Part shown: positions 19,146 through 28,412 of the stretch, piece after piece
Position numbering within the stretch: the stretch's first letter is position 1
Layout: the number at the start of each line of letters is the position of its first letter
DNA from: Candidatus Geothermarchaeum rappei
GTDB lineage: Archaea; Thermoproteota; Nitrososphaeria; Geothermarchaeales; JDFR-13
NCBI GenBank assembly: GCA_002011085.2
Contig: MTMB02000001.1
Coordinates: forward strand, 1,215,627 to 1,279,626
Direction: 5' to 3'
Length of the DNA: 64,000 bases
Made by a program: the position numbers and the translations under genes
The notes under the pieces: generated by a model
What the model was told of the DNA's origin: nothing
The model's database searches: none
What the model saw: only the letters and a program-made list of their open reading frames with translations

Positions 19146-19665
19146 CCTTCACCTCACTCTTCCAAATAGGATGATCGGGATCAGCATATGGGCTCCTAGG
19201 ACTGATTCTAACCAGCTCCTCCTCATCCCTCGTTACTAGGTAACTCGGCCTATCCACAACCCTGTCACCTATCATTATGTGTCTATGCACGATCATCTGC
19301 CTAGAGTGGTAAATGGACTTTGCAAGGCCCTTCCTAAACACTATGGTCTGAAGCCTCCTCTCAAGAATATCCCTAACCGTAAGCTTCAGGACGTCCTCTA
19401 TGGTTGCATTTTCGGGTAATATACCTAGTTTATATAACCTACCTAACAGCTCTCTAGACACATGCTCCCTCTCCTCCGGCGGGAGTCCGAACGTAGATCT
19501 TGCGACGTCCCTAATCTTCCTCAGGAAGGTAGTGACTCTCCTAAGCTCACGCTTATTCTTAAGGCCATATTCACCGATTAATATAAGCTCCTGCATGAGA
19601 AGATCTCTATCCCAGGGCTTAAACGGGTTCTCATACTTCTTCCTAAACCTTCTAGGCTCGCCCAT
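19129..19665 (-). CDS. rps4: 30S ribosomal protein S4
   Basis: 178 residues. [16 protein letters not shown], then the S4 RNA-binding domain [42 protein letters not shown] primary 16S-binding protein, in the conserved S13-S4-S11-Rpo3 order. Confidence 0.96.
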   Translation of the reverse strand: MGEPRRFRKKYENPFKPWDRDLLMQELILIGEYGLKNKRELRRVTTFLRKIRDVARSTFGLPPEEREHVSRELLGRLYKLGILPENATIEDVLKLTVRDILERRLQTIVFRKGLAKSIYHSRQMIVHRHIMIGDRVVDRPSYLVTRDEEELVRISPRSPYADPDHPIWKSEVKVEGEQ

Positions 19666-19676
19666 ATTATACCACC

Positions 19677-20147
19677 CTACTTCTTCTTCCTCTTAACACC
19701 AACAGGCCTCTTAGTCTTACGGCCAGTGGTCTTAGTCCTCTGCCCCCTAACCTTGAGTCCCAGCCTATGCCTAATACCTCTCCAGCTACCGATTGACTTC
19801 TCAAACTCAATATCACGCTCAATTGCAAATGTAAGGTCGGAGCCTATTAAATGTTTAGACTCGCCTGTAAATCTATCAAAACGCCTGTTAAGCATGTATT
19901 CAGGGAAGTAGTCATGTATGTTTCTAACCATCTCCTCGATCTTACTAAGCTCCTCATCGGTTAAGAGACCTACCCTCTTATTAATCGGGATACCTGCCTT
20001 AACCAATATAGCCCTAGCTAGGATCGGGCCAATGCCCTTTATCTTCATCAGCTCCTGACTAACTACGTTCGAGCCGATCAGATCCGTGTTCAATATCCTG
20101 ACGATCTCCCTAAACTCCTCTGTCATACCTTTTTCAACCTCACTCAC
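19677..20147 (-). CDS. rps13: 30S ribosomal protein S13
   Basis: 156 residues from GTG, or 149 from ATG at 20126 (MTEEFREIVRIL), which better matches family starts and has GAGGTT upstream. FREIVRILNTDLIGS, LMKIKGIGPILARAI and the basic C-terminal GLKVRGQRTKTTGRKTKRPVGVKRKKK are diagnostic. It is the first gene of the long minus-strand run to MEMO; a promoter region lies between it and guaB. Confidence 0.95.
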   Translation of the reverse strand: MSEVEKGMTEEFREIVRILNTDLIGSNVVSQELMKIKGIGPILARAILVKAGIPINKRVGLLTDEELSKIEEMVRNIHDYFPEYMLNRRFDRFTGESKHLIGSDLTFAIERDIEFEKSIGSWRGIRHRLGLKVRGQRTKTTGRKTKRPVGVKRKKK

Positions 20148-20189
20148 TCAACCTTATGATTATTTCATCACGCATATTTATTAAGGTTA

Positions 20190-20252
20190 ATTGATTCTAC
20201 GTTATATACTTTATATCCTTGTTATAATTAAAGAAAAAGCCTTATATATAGT
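20190..20252 (-). promoter_or_regulatory. promoter region of the S13 ribosomal/Rpo3 operon
   Basis: The 131-base gap between guaB and S13 is AT-rich. On the minus strand it has TATA-like boxes TATATATAAG around 20241-20251 and GGATATAAAG followed by TATATAAC at 20201-20220. The second, about 60 bases before the S13 start, has the better purine-rich upstream (BRE-like) context. Assigned by pattern only. Confidence 0.45.
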
Positions 20253-20278
20253 AGTACATAGGCATGTAAACAGCATTT

Positions 20279-21751
20279 TTAGATGCCTTCACCCCTGACC
20301 ATATACACGTTATGAGGCTTTATCTCCTGGATACTCTGGGGCATCATCTTAGCAAACTTCGATTTACTCCACATTTCCTTAATATTGGAGGCGCCTATGT
20401 ATCCCATCGCGGCCTGCAGCCCAGCGGTCAACTCCTTAACCACATCCTCAACAGTACCCCTATATGGAACCCATCCCTCAACACCCTCTTCGATATCTTT
20501 AGCCAGCTTAGCATATCTATCATACTGGAGACGTTTACTCCTAGCCCTTGCACTACCCATGCCATAGTACTCCTTATAGTATCTACCCTCTATCGCGGTC
20601 AATCTACCTGGGCTCTCACGCGTCCCTGCGAACAGGTTACCCATCATGACGGCTGATGCCCCTGCACTTAGGGCGAGTGCTATGTCTCCAGAGTGTCTAA
20701 TACCTCCGTCGGCTATAATAGGTATCTCACCCATCGCCCCTAGCTCTACAAGTGCATCAGCGGCCTTTACAGTAGCATATAATGTGGGTGAAGCCACCTT
20801 CGTCACTACACCAGTCTTACATATCGAGCCGCTTCCAATCCCAACCCTTAATCCAGCGACCTCCTCCAGCTTAGAGACAGCGTCTAAAGCAGCCTCCTTA
20901 GTACCTATGTTTCCAACGACCACATCGGCCTCAACCTCCTTAATCATCTTCCTAGTGGCTGTAAAAACATTTTTATTATGGAAATGCGCCACATCAATAA
21001 CCAGTATATCAACATATTTATCAAGTGCCTTTGCTCTCCTCAGGTCGAATGGAGATACTGCTGCTGCCACCAGTAGACGGCCGTTATCATCCCTACTGGC
21101 ATTTGGGAACGTACCCCTCAGCTCTAAGTCCTTGAAGGTAATAAGTCCCCTGAGTTTCCAATCATCATCTATTATTGGGAGTTTCTCAATCTTATGCTCC
21201 TGCATAAGCTTCTTAGCCTCATCTATATCTATCTCCTCAGTGGCGTATATCAAGTCCTCTTTAGGGGTCATAACCTCCTTAACAGATAGACTTGGATCAC
21301 TATATCGGATATCCCTCCAAGTAACTATACCAACTAGACAATGGTTGTCATCGACCACGGGAAGACCATGTATATCATGTTCCTGCATAAGCCTAACCGC
21401 ATCACCCACTTTCATAGACGCATCTATAGTAACTACATCCCTAATTATCATAGACTCTGCTCTCTTAACCCTCCTCGCCATCTCAACCTGACGTTCAATA
21501 GTCGTATTCCTATGGAGGACGCCTAGACCCCCTTGTCTAGCCAAGGCTATAGCAAGCTCCTCCTCAGTAACGGTATCCATAGGGGCGGATACAAAGGGGA
21601 TATTTATCACATGGTTTTTACTAGCCTTGGTCCTTAAAACAACCTCCCTAGGCTCAACCTCAGTCCATCCAGGGAGCAGTATAAAGTCGTTAAATGTATA
21701 GACATACTCCGCGTCATCCAACTTACCCGTGAAAAAACCTGGTTTAAACAT
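20279..21751 (-). CDS. guaB: inosine-5'-monophosphate dehydrogenase
   Basis: 490 residues. TIM barrel with a tandem CBS insert (about residues 100-215: VMTPKEDLIYAT, LITFKDLELRG). Catalytic loop GIGSGSICKTG contains the nucleophilic cysteine; IIADGGIRHSGDIA and the YYGMGS flap with DRYA (the Arg-Tyr dyad) are present. It makes XMP, and guaA upstream converts XMP to GMP, so this is the GMP branch. The loop reads SICKTG rather than the common SICTTR, but these positions also vary in eukaryotic enzymes. Start ATG has GGTG upstream. Confidence 0.93.
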   Translation of the reverse strand: MFKPGFFTGKLDDAEYVYTFNDFILLPGWTEVEPREVVLRTKASKNHVINIPFVSAPMDTVTEEELAIALARQGGLGVLHRNTTIERQVEMARRVKRAESMIIRDVVTIDASMKVGDAVRLMQEHDIHGLPVVDDNHCLVGIVTWRDIRYSDPSLSVKEVMTPKEDLIYATEEIDIDEAKKLMQEHKIEKLPIIDDDWKLRGLITFKDLELRGTFPNASRDDNGRLLVAAAVSPFDLRRAKALDKYVDILVIDVAHFHNKNVFTATRKMIKEVEADVVVGNIGTKEAALDAVSKLEEVAGLRVGIGSGSICKTGVVTKVASPTLYATVKAADALVELGAMGEIPIIADGGIRHSGDIALALSAGASAVMMGNLFAGTRESPGRLTAIEGRYYKEYYGMGSARARSKRLQYDRYAKLAKDIEEGVEGWVPYRGTVEDVVKELTAGLQAAMGYIGASNIKEMWSKSKFAKMMPQSIQEIKPHNVYMVRGEGI

Positions 21752-21805
21752 CCTAAAACACCTTATTTTTTAGTTAGTAGTAATATGGAGGATATATAAA
21801 TAGGT

Positions 21806-23356
21806 TTACTCAAATTCAATTGTCGCAGGAGGCTTATTACTAATATCATATACGACTCTGTTAATACCCTCAACCTCATTTAATAAACGGCTGGAGAGCT
21901 CCTCAAGAAAGCTCCACGGCAACTTCGCGAAGTTCGCGGTCATAGCATCAACACTCTCAACCATACGTAGAGCCAGGATATACTCGTAGGATCTCCGATC
22001 CCCCTTAATCCCCACGGATTTCAGCGTCAGTAATACTGGGAAAGCTTGCCAGAGACCCTCATACAGCCCGTGTTCCCTAAGCATCTCCTCAACAATCCTG
22101 TCAGCCTCCCTCAGGATCTCCAGCCTATCCCTAGTGATCTCGCCAACGATCCTAACGGCTAGACCAGGCCCTGGGAAGGGGTGCCTAGTTATAACCTCCT
22201 CAGGGAGGCCTAGGCGACGCCCGACCTCCCTAACCTCATCCTTATACATATCCTTAAGAGGTTCAAGTAATTTGAATCCTAGGAGACGGGACATCGATAC
22301 ATTATGATGACTCTTAATCTTATCCGTATACCTACCTGTCTTACCAGACTCCACTCTATCCGGGTATAGGGTGCCTTGGCCGAGATACTTTATCTCACCA
22401 TAGTCTCGAGCAAGTTTATCTGCAGTCTCCTTAAACACCTCAAAGAAGGTGTCTGCAATTATACGCCTCTTCACCTCAGGATCTACTATGCCCCTAAGCC
22501 TCTCTAGGAAAGTCTCGGATGCATCTATGTATATGAGGTTCTCGAAGCCAAGTTTCTTAAACAGGTTCTTAACCCACTCACCCTCTCTATACCTAAGTAG
22601 CCCCGTATCTATGAAGACCGGATATAAGTTGTCTCCAAAGACCTTCTTCAGGATAACAGCCGTAACAGTCGAATCTACTCCTCCACTTACCGCAACAAGG
22701 GCCTTCTCCCTCGATAAATGACTATGTTCCCTGACGAAGCTATCCACTAGATCCATGGGGCTCCATCCACCGGCGCATCCACATATATCATATACAAAGT
22801 TCTTTAGCAATGTTGTTCCATACTCCGTGTGACGTACCTCTGGGTGGAACTGGGTACTATACATCTTCAGCTCATCACCTGCCATGATAGCCACGGGCGA
22901 GTAGTCTGTTGAAGCCACTAGTGAGAAGCCTTTAGGCGGTTTTAAAACCACGTCCTTATGACTCATCCAGACAACCGAACGCTCGGGAATATCCTTTACC
23001 AAGGGATTATCTGTATCATGGATATATAGGACTGTCTTGCCATATTCACCCGATTCACCGCTTGTTACCTCGCCTCCCAATAGATATGCAAGGAGCTGAT
23101 GCCCATAACACACTCCCAGAATAGGAATCTTAAGTGAGAGGACGAGGTCTCTATCAACCCTGGGGGAAGATGTCTCGTAGACACTCATAGGCCCCCCTGA
23201 GAAGACAAGGCCCTTCACACTTGGGTCTCTACCTATATCAGGCTTAAGCTTCTCAGGAAAAATGATTTCCGAGTATACACCCAGGCTCCTAATCCTCTGT
23301 GTAAGTAAATGGGTATATTGGGAGCCGAAGTCAACTACAATGATCTTCTCCTTCAT
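21806..23356 (-). CDS. guaA: GMP synthase (glutamine-hydrolysing), single chain
   Basis: 516 residues: class I glutaminase domain with GVCYGHQLLAY (Cys near 79) and FHPEV (His, Glu), then the ATP pyrophosphatase domain with VSGGVDSTVTAV near 222, and the dimerisation domain ending in KPPATIEFE. Many archaea encode the two domains as separate genes; this one is fused as in bacteria. It makes GMP from XMP. glmS ends 4 bases upstream and guaB follows, so all three minus-strand genes may share a transcript. Confidence 0.95.
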   Translation of the reverse strand: MKEKIIVVDFGSQYTHLLTQRIRSLGVYSEIIFPEKLKPDIGRDPSVKGLVFSGGPMSVYETSSPRVDRDLVLSLKIPILGVCYGHQLLAYLLGGEVTSGESGEYGKTVLYIHDTDNPLVKDIPERSVVWMSHKDVVLKPPKGFSLVASTDYSPVAIMAGDELKMYSTQFHPEVRHTEYGTTLLKNFVYDICGCAGGWSPMDLVDSFVREHSHLSREKALVAVSGGVDSTVTAVILKKVFGDNLYPVFIDTGLLRYREGEWVKNLFKKLGFENLIYIDASETFLERLRGIVDPEVKRRIIADTFFEVFKETADKLARDYGEIKYLGQGTLYPDRVESGKTGRYTDKIKSHHNVSMSRLLGFKLLEPLKDMYKDEVREVGRRLGLPEEVITRHPFPGPGLAVRIVGEITRDRLEILREADRIVEEMLREHGLYEGLWQAFPVLLTLKSVGIKGDRRSYEYILALRMVESVDAMTANFAKLPWSFLEELSSRLLNEVEGINRVVYDISNKPPATIEFE

Positions 23357-23360
23357 CCCA

Positions 23361-25181
23361 CTATAGCACCGTCACGCTCTTTGCAAGGTTCCTAGGCCTA
23401 TCCGGGTCTCTACCTAATAATACAGAGGTGTGATACGCGAACAGCTGTAGAGGCACTACATAAGGGATGGGAGCCAGATATGGGTTTACCGGTGGAAGGC
23501 CTATATAGTCGTCGGACAACCCCATAAGCTCCTCATCACCCTCCTCACCCAACGCGATTATAGTGGCTCCCCTAGCCTTCATCTCCTCAATATTACTCAA
23601 CACATACTTCCTAGTCTCATCCCTAGGAGCTACGAATATTACTGGGATACCCTCCTCAATTAAGCTGATAGGCCCATGTTTACTCTCTCCAGCGGGATAT
23701 GCCAATGCAGGGATATAGCTTATCTCCAAAAGCTTCAGACGCCCTTCTAATGCAACTGGATAACTAAGGCCACGTCCTAGGAACATGAAGAACTTGCTCT
23801 TACAGTATTTCTTAGCCAGCTTCTTCACCAGTGGATCAGTCTTCTTAAGCGTCTCCTCAACAACCCTCGGGATATCATGTATGGCCTCCTTCAAGTCATC
23901 AAGCTCCCTCTGAGAAAGCTTACCCCTCCTCTTACCAGCAATTAAAGCAAGCTGATAAAGCACTGCCAACTGTCCCGTGAATGTCTTTGTAGCCGCTACA
24001 CCGATCTCCGGGCCAGACTGCTGATGGATATATACCCTGGAGACGCGTGTCAATGTAGATGCGAGGACGTTTGTTATCCCAAGTATGGTTGCAGCCCTGC
24101 TCTTCGCATACTCTATTGCCTTCAACACATCATATGTCTCTCCACTCTGGCTAATCGCAAGGATCGTGCTCTCTACACTAACGGCGTCGCCATAGCTTGT
24201 TATAAACTCAGAGGCGATAACGGGGATAGCCACGAGCCTAGCCATCTTAGACAGGAGATAGCTTCCTATGAGCCCTGCATGATATGACGTGCCTGCGGCG
24301 ACGATATATATCTCCTTACTCCTATCCAATAAGTCGGCCATTAGATTGAGATAATGCTCCTGTAGCCTAGTTGTATAGCTTAGGGCCGTAGGCTGCTCAT
24401 AGATCTCCTTCAGCATATAATGGGGATACCCGCTTTTAAACGCGTCTTCAACCTTCAAATCAATTTCTATAGGCGTCTTATCCTTACGGGAGAAGTCCGG
24501 CAACCTATATATTTCATAGCTGGTAGGCGTGAGAACAGCGAGTTCACCATCGTCTAAAACCACGACCTTCTTAGTGAAGGGTACCAAGCTACTTACATCT
24601 GATGCACAGTACATAGCGTCTCTACCCACGCCTAAGATCAAGGGACTCTCCTTCTTAACACATATCAAGGTATCAGGCTCATATACAGAGACTATTCCTA
24701 GGGCGAAGGAGCCGTCGAGCTCCTTAACCGCCTCAAATACAGCTGATCTAAAATCCATTCCAGACCTCATATTCTCCTCAATAAGGTGGGGAACAACCTC
24801 AGTATCAGTCAATGACTTGAAGACATGCCCAGCTTTAATCAGCCTCTGCTTAATATCATTAAAATTATTTATTATACCATTGTGGACGACAGCGATCTTA
24901 TTTTCACAATCAGTATGTGGATGAGCGTTAACTTGTTCGGGAGCGCCGTGGGTAGCCCATCTCGTGTGGGCGATTCCTATGCTCCCGGGAAGGGTTGATA
25001 GCCTCATCCTCTTCTCGATATCATCGACCATACCCTTATCCTTCTTAACATGAATAACCCTGTCCTCTACGGTAGCGACTCCAGCGGAGTCATACCCCCT
25101 ATACTCCAAGTATTTTAATCCCTTCACAAGATCTGGAGCTACATTGCCGATTTTCGCTACAATCCCGATTATTCCACACAT
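23361..25181 (-). CDS. glmS: glucosamine--fructose-6-phosphate aminotransferase
   Basis: 606 residues. N-terminal Ntn glutaminase with catalytic Cys2 (MCGIIGI), YRGYDSAGVA, HTRWATHG and DGSFALGIVS; two SIS sugar-isomerase domains (about 280-420 and 455-590) with SQSGETYDVLKAI and the C-terminal DRPRNLAKSVTVL. It makes glucosamine-6-phosphate, precursor of UDP-GlcNAc, the likely substrate of the transferase encoded just upstream. Start ATG has GGTG at suitable spacing. Confidence 0.96.
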   Translation of the reverse strand: MCGIIGIVAKIGNVAPDLVKGLKYLEYRGYDSAGVATVEDRVIHVKKDKGMVDDIEKRMRLSTLPGSIGIAHTRWATHGAPEQVNAHPHTDCENKIAVVHNGIINNFNDIKQRLIKAGHVFKSLTDTEVVPHLIEENMRSGMDFRSAVFEAVKELDGSFALGIVSVYEPDTLICVKKESPLILGVGRDAMYCASDVSSLVPFTKKVVVLDDGELAVLTPTSYEIYRLPDFSRKDKTPIEIDLKVEDAFKSGYPHYMLKEIYEQPTALSYTTRLQEHYLNLMADLLDRSKEIYIVAAGTSYHAGLIGSYLLSKMARLVAIPVIASEFITSYGDAVSVESTILAISQSGETYDVLKAIEYAKSRAATILGITNVLASTLTRVSRVYIHQQSGPEIGVAATKTFTGQLAVLYQLALIAGKRRGKLSQRELDDLKEAIHDIPRVVEETLKKTDPLVKKLAKKYCKSKFFMFLGRGLSYPVALEGRLKLLEISYIPALAYPAGESKHGPISLIEEGIPVIFVAPRDETRKYVLSNIEEMKARGATIIALGEEGDEELMGLSDDYIGLPPVNPYLAPIPYVVPLQLFAYHTSVLLGRDPDRPRNLAKSVTVL

Positions 25182-25243
25182 ATAGTGTCACACCCCTAGA
25201 CAGCTAAACAAATATAAAATATGCCATACCACCTATAATTATC

Positions 25244-25489
25244 CTACTTGAACCTGGTTTTGGAGAGGAATTTATATACATATTCACCCATCTTCATCCA
25301 CTCATATAGCCATATGCCGACCAATGTGAATGACAGTATCGCCTTGATAACCTCATCTATAAGCGGGTTGTATGGATATATATCGGCTCTAGCCAAGTAT
25401 TCGAAGAAGAGAAATGGTAATGTAATCACTATGACCCACTGTACTAGTAGGACGATACATATGTATAAAGTGGTTTTTGCCATCCTCAT
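25244..25489 (-). CDS. small two-helix membrane protein, unknown function
   Basis: 81 residues. Two hydrophobic segments: about residues 6-30 (LYICIVLLVQWVIVITLPFLF) and about 47-62 (VIKAILSFTLVGIWLYEW), with a basic C-terminus (KFLSKTRFK). The ATG is well supported: GGTGAT precedes it, and that sequence contains the stop codon of the GlcNAc-1-P transferase, so the two are translationally coupled. No family recognised. Given its place between the transferase and glmS, a role as accessory subunit in lipid-linked sugar synthesis is possible but unproven. Confidence 0.72.
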   Translation of the reverse strand: MRMAKTTLYICIVLLVQWVIVITLPFLFFEYLARADIYPYNPLIDEVIKAILSFTLVGIWLYEWMKMGEYVYKFLSKTRFK

Positions 25490-25493
25490 TTCA

Positions 25494-26483
25494 TCACCCC
25501 ATTAAAAAGCAGGATATTACTGCAAGTAATCCTGAGAAGATGAAGAGAACAACTATGTTTAGATACGCGTCAAACTCGCTTAAAGGGTCTCTAGAGACTA
25601 CGAATCTAAGCAATGTGATTGGCGCCTTCTCATCTCTAGCATCATGAATAAGTCCCATTTGATCTAATTCAGTGACCTTGATGTTTAGTTGCTTATGTTC
25701 GACGAATCCCTTTATCTTGTTCAGGAAAAAGAATGAGTTATGGATAAATGGAAACATCGCCACGACAGTTGGAAACTCTACATGGTACATAATGGCGAGG
25801 GTAGCAATGTAGCCCCCTATTACAAGGGCAGGTGCATTACCTAGAAACGTCTTAGCAGGATACTTGTTATAATATAGGAAGCCTACTAAGGCAGCTATAC
25901 CTATTATTATTGGATATAGATTCCCATCCACACCAAGTATGTACATCGCTATGCCCATGACGGATAGGACTATTATACCAGCTGTAGCAACCAATCCATT
26001 TATAACATCTAGCATATTAACTGTATTCGCAGCCACAGATATGCCCAGGGGTATCATGATTATATAGATTATACTGATTCTAAAGCCGACTCCAAATGGG
26101 AAATCTAGATGTGGAATATATGTATGTAGGAATATTATTGGGAGACCCCCTAATAGACATGCAACCGGTTTATATAGTCCTGAGACGTCTCTAAAATCAT
26201 CGAGTAACCCAACGAGTGTTAATATGGAGATCACTAGAGTAACTACAAGGGCCTCCTTCCATCCTATTAGGCCGGTTAGATACCCTATTATCGAGAAGAT
26301 AACAATGGTCAGTGGAATCGACAAGCCGCCTAATAGGGGGATCTTAGGCTTGTTGGTTTTAAATATGTCTATTCCTACAAACCCCCTACTCCCAAAAAAC
26401 TCCATGAATGATTTCGTGGCAAACATCGATGATAAGACTGCCAATATGAAGAGGAGGGGTGTTAGGGGGATGATATACTCCAT
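25494..26483 (-). CDS. UDP-GlcNAc:lipid-phosphate GlcNAc-1-phosphate transferase (GPT/MraY family)
   Basis: About 329 residues from the ATG at 26483, preceded by GGTGAT. Polytopic membrane protein with roughly ten hydrophobic segments. Family motifs: KPKIPLLGGLSIP near the N-terminus, LLDDFRD (aspartate pair), NTVNMLDVINGL, PAKTFLGNAPALVIGG, and a charged C-terminal cytosolic loop (HDARDEKAP). It should load GlcNAc-phosphate on dolichyl phosphate to begin N-glycan synthesis, like AglH or Alg7. glmS downstream feeds UDP-GlcNAc synthesis. The usual NMxDGxNG reads NMLDVING. Confidence 0.87.
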   Translation of the reverse strand: MEYIIPLTPLLFILAVLSSMFATKSFMEFFGSRGFVGIDIFKTNKPKIPLLGGLSIPLTIVIFSIIGYLTGLIGWKEALVVTLVISILTLVGLLDDFRDVSGLYKPVACLLGGLPIIFLHTYIPHLDFPFGVGFRISIIYIIMIPLGISVAANTVNMLDVINGLVATAGIIVLSVMGIAMYILGVDGNLYPIIIGIAALVGFLYYNKYPAKTFLGNAPALVIGGYIATLAIMYHVEFPTVVAMFPFIHNSFFFLNKIKGFVEHKQLNIKVTELDQMGLIHDARDEKAPITLLRFVVSRDPLSEFDAYLNIVVLFIFSGLLAVISCFLMG

Positions 26484-26655
26484 TTCAATCACCAGGTTGC
26501 CTAACCATGTAATTTTAATATCATTCAATAAACCACTTTATATCCAGTTGTTTTTACCTCTGAGTTAACAATTAAAAATCAAATATCCGACTATAAATAA
26601 ATTAATCCCAAGTAAACTAATAATTAGGTGAAGTCAATTCCTTTAATTGATACCC

Positions 26656-27732
26656 ATGAAAATATGGATAGATGCCCTCACACCTAAGCAAGTCCTCTTC
26701 TTCAACGGAGTCGCAGAGGAACTGGTTAGTGAGGGACATGAGATATTCTTCACCATACGAGACTTTAGAGAAACCTCTGGACTAGCCGACAAATATCTTA
26801 GGAGAAAATATGTAGTGTGGGATGTAGGTAGATATGGGGGAGGGGATCTAAGGGGTAAACTAGTCTCCTCCCTAGAAAGAAGCCTAGGGCTTGTGGATAT
26901 AATCTCACGTGAAAAGCCTGATGCAGCAGTATCCTTCACCTCCCCCGACGCCGCTAGAGTAGCCTTCGGACTAGGGATTCCCCATATAGCTGTCAGCGAT
27001 ACTCCACATGCAGTAGCCGTATCCAAATTAACCCTACCACTATCAAGAGCCCTATATACTCCATGGATAATTCCCAAGAACAGATGGACGAGATACGGTA
27101 TAAGTAGGAGTAGGATAATGCAGTATAGAGGTCTTGATCCAGTGGTCTGGATACTGAGGCATGATATCGACGGAGAGACGGTGGAGAAATACGGTTTAGA
27201 TAATATGGGATATATAGTCGTTAGGCCTATTGAGAGTAAGGCATCTTATCAACTAAATACGGATTATACGAGAATGCTGAGTATTGAAAAGTGGGTACCT
27301 AGATTCATTCGCGAAACTAATGGAGAGTATAAAGTCTTGATTATACCGAGGTATATCGACCAAATAACATATTATAAGGGGATATTTAGGAAATATGGGG
27401 ATAATGTCATCGTCCTCGAGCAGGTTGTTGACGGATTAACAATCCTCAAATATTCCAGTGGCTTCGTGGGATACGGGGGGACTATGACCATGGAGGCGGC
27501 TTTAATTGGAAAGCCTACATTGACACTCAGGCCAGGTAGGTTACCAGAATGCATCCAGTATCTCGCCAATAGAGGAATCGTCAAGAGAGTGAGAAGCATC
27601 AAGGCTGTCGTCGAGACCCTTAGGGAGCAGGTTAAAAACACGGAGATGGCTGGGGAAAAGCCATTGATAATAGAGATGGAGGACCCCGCTAAGTATATTG
27701 CTGAGACAATAGCCGATGTACTTAACCTGTAG
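26656..27732 (+). CDS. DUF354 family protein (glycosyltransferase-like fold)
   Basis: 358 residues from the ATG at 26656. Begins MKIWIDALTPKQVLFFNGVAEEL and has ISDTPHA-like SDTPHAVAVSK, then VGYGGTMTMEAALIGKPTLTL, a GT-B/UDP-GlcNAc 2-epimerase-like C-terminal motif. DUF354 is widespread in archaea; its enzymatic role is not established. It is divergently transcribed from the GlcNAc-1-P transferase, consistent with surface glycan work. A TATA-like ACTATAAATAA lies near 26590. Confidence 0.83.
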   Translation: MKIWIDALTPKQVLFFNGVAEELVSEGHEIFFTIRDFRETSGLADKYLRRKYVVWDVGRYGGGDLRGKLVSSLERSLGLVDIISREKPDAAVSFTSPDAARVAFGLGIPHIAVSDTPHAVAVSKLTLPLSRALYTPWIIPKNRWTRYGISRSRIMQYRGLDPVVWILRHDIDGETVEKYGLDNMGYIVVRPIESKASYQLNTDYTRMLSIEKWVPRFIRETNGEYKVLIIPRYIDQITYYKGIFRKYGDNVIVLEQVVDGLTILKYSSGFVGYGGTMTMEAALIGKPTLTLRPGRLPECIQYLANRGIVKRVRSIKAVVETLREQVKNTEMAGEKPLIIEMEDPAKYIAETIADVLNL

Positions 27733-27762
27733 ATGATCGGGAAAATCGTGAGGGATTATAGA

Positions 27763-27850
27763 TGGCGCCGGGAGTGGGATTTGAACCCACGCGAGCTAAT
27801 AGCTCACGGGCTCTCCAGGCCCGCCCCTTGGTCCGCTCGGGCATCCCGGC
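27763..27850 (-). tRNA. tRNA-Ser (anticodon GGA)
   Basis: Read on the minus strand: acceptor GCCGGGA pairs with TCCCGGC, discriminator G, and an encoded CCA end. The anticodon arm CGGGC-CTGGAGA-GCCCG gives GGA, decoding UCC/UCU. A long variable arm (GAGCTATTAGCTC) is typical of serine tRNA, and the T arm GTGGG-TTCAAAT-CCCAC is standard. There is no intron. A TATA-like TTTTTAAAC lies about 20 bases upstream. Confidence 0.96.
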
Positions 27851-27968
27851 ATTTTCAAATAGGAGTTTAAAAACCATCTATATTTAAAATTTTTGCACTA
27901 TTAATATAAGTTTAGGCTAGGCGTCTATAGCCGATGCAGGGCCATATATAAATAGAGGTTGGTAGACT

Positions 27969-28394
27969 ATGAAGGGACACAGGTTCCTCGACCACACTGC
28001 CGATATTAAGATAGAGGCCTGGGGAGACACGCTTGAAGAGGCTTTCGAGGCCGCTGGAACCGCCTTCTATGACGTGATGCTTGATGTGGAGAGGGTGGAT
28101 AAGAGGATTAGGAAGAGGATACGGGTCTCTGGATTTGATATGATGTCACTTCTATTCAACTGGATAGATCAGCTAATACTTATCTTCGAGCTGGATAACC
28201 TCGTATTTAGAGACTTTAAGGTAAATATCAAGACAAATGGGGAGGAATATAGCTTGGAGGCACTTGGGTTTGGAGAGGAATATGATAAGGAGAAACATGG
28301 ATATAAGGTCCATGTTAAGGCAATGACTTATCATGAGATGGAGATTGTTGAGGAGGGGGATAGGGTAGTAATTAGGTATGTTGTCGACATATAG
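27969..28394 (+). CDS. archease (tRNA-splicing ligase activator)
   Basis: 141 residues. FLDHTADIKIEAWGDTLEEAFEAAGTAFYDVM and LLFNWIDQLILIFELDNLVF are diagnostic; the final segment GYKVHVKAMTYHEMEIVEE carries the acidic and histidine residues that bind metal. Archease helps RtcB form its guanylated state so it can ligate tRNA exons. That matters here because a tRNA in this window carries an intron. RtcB is not in the window. GAGGTTGG precedes the ATG; TTAATATAAG at 27901 is a possible TATA box. Confidence 0.95.
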   Translation: MKGHRFLDHTADIKIEAWGDTLEEAFEAAGTAFYDVMLDVERVDKRIRKRIRVSGFDMMSLLFNWIDQLILIFELDNLVFRDFKVNIKTNGEEYSLEALGFGEEYDKEKHGYKVHVKAMTYHEMEIVEEGDRVVIRYVVDI

Positions 28395-28412
28395 TTCTAA
28401 ACGTGTTTTGTC

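Noticed and set aside
20646-21491. Plus-strand open frame (281 codons) inside guaB
   Set aside because: Antisense to conserved IMPDH residues; no initiation signal and unusual composition.
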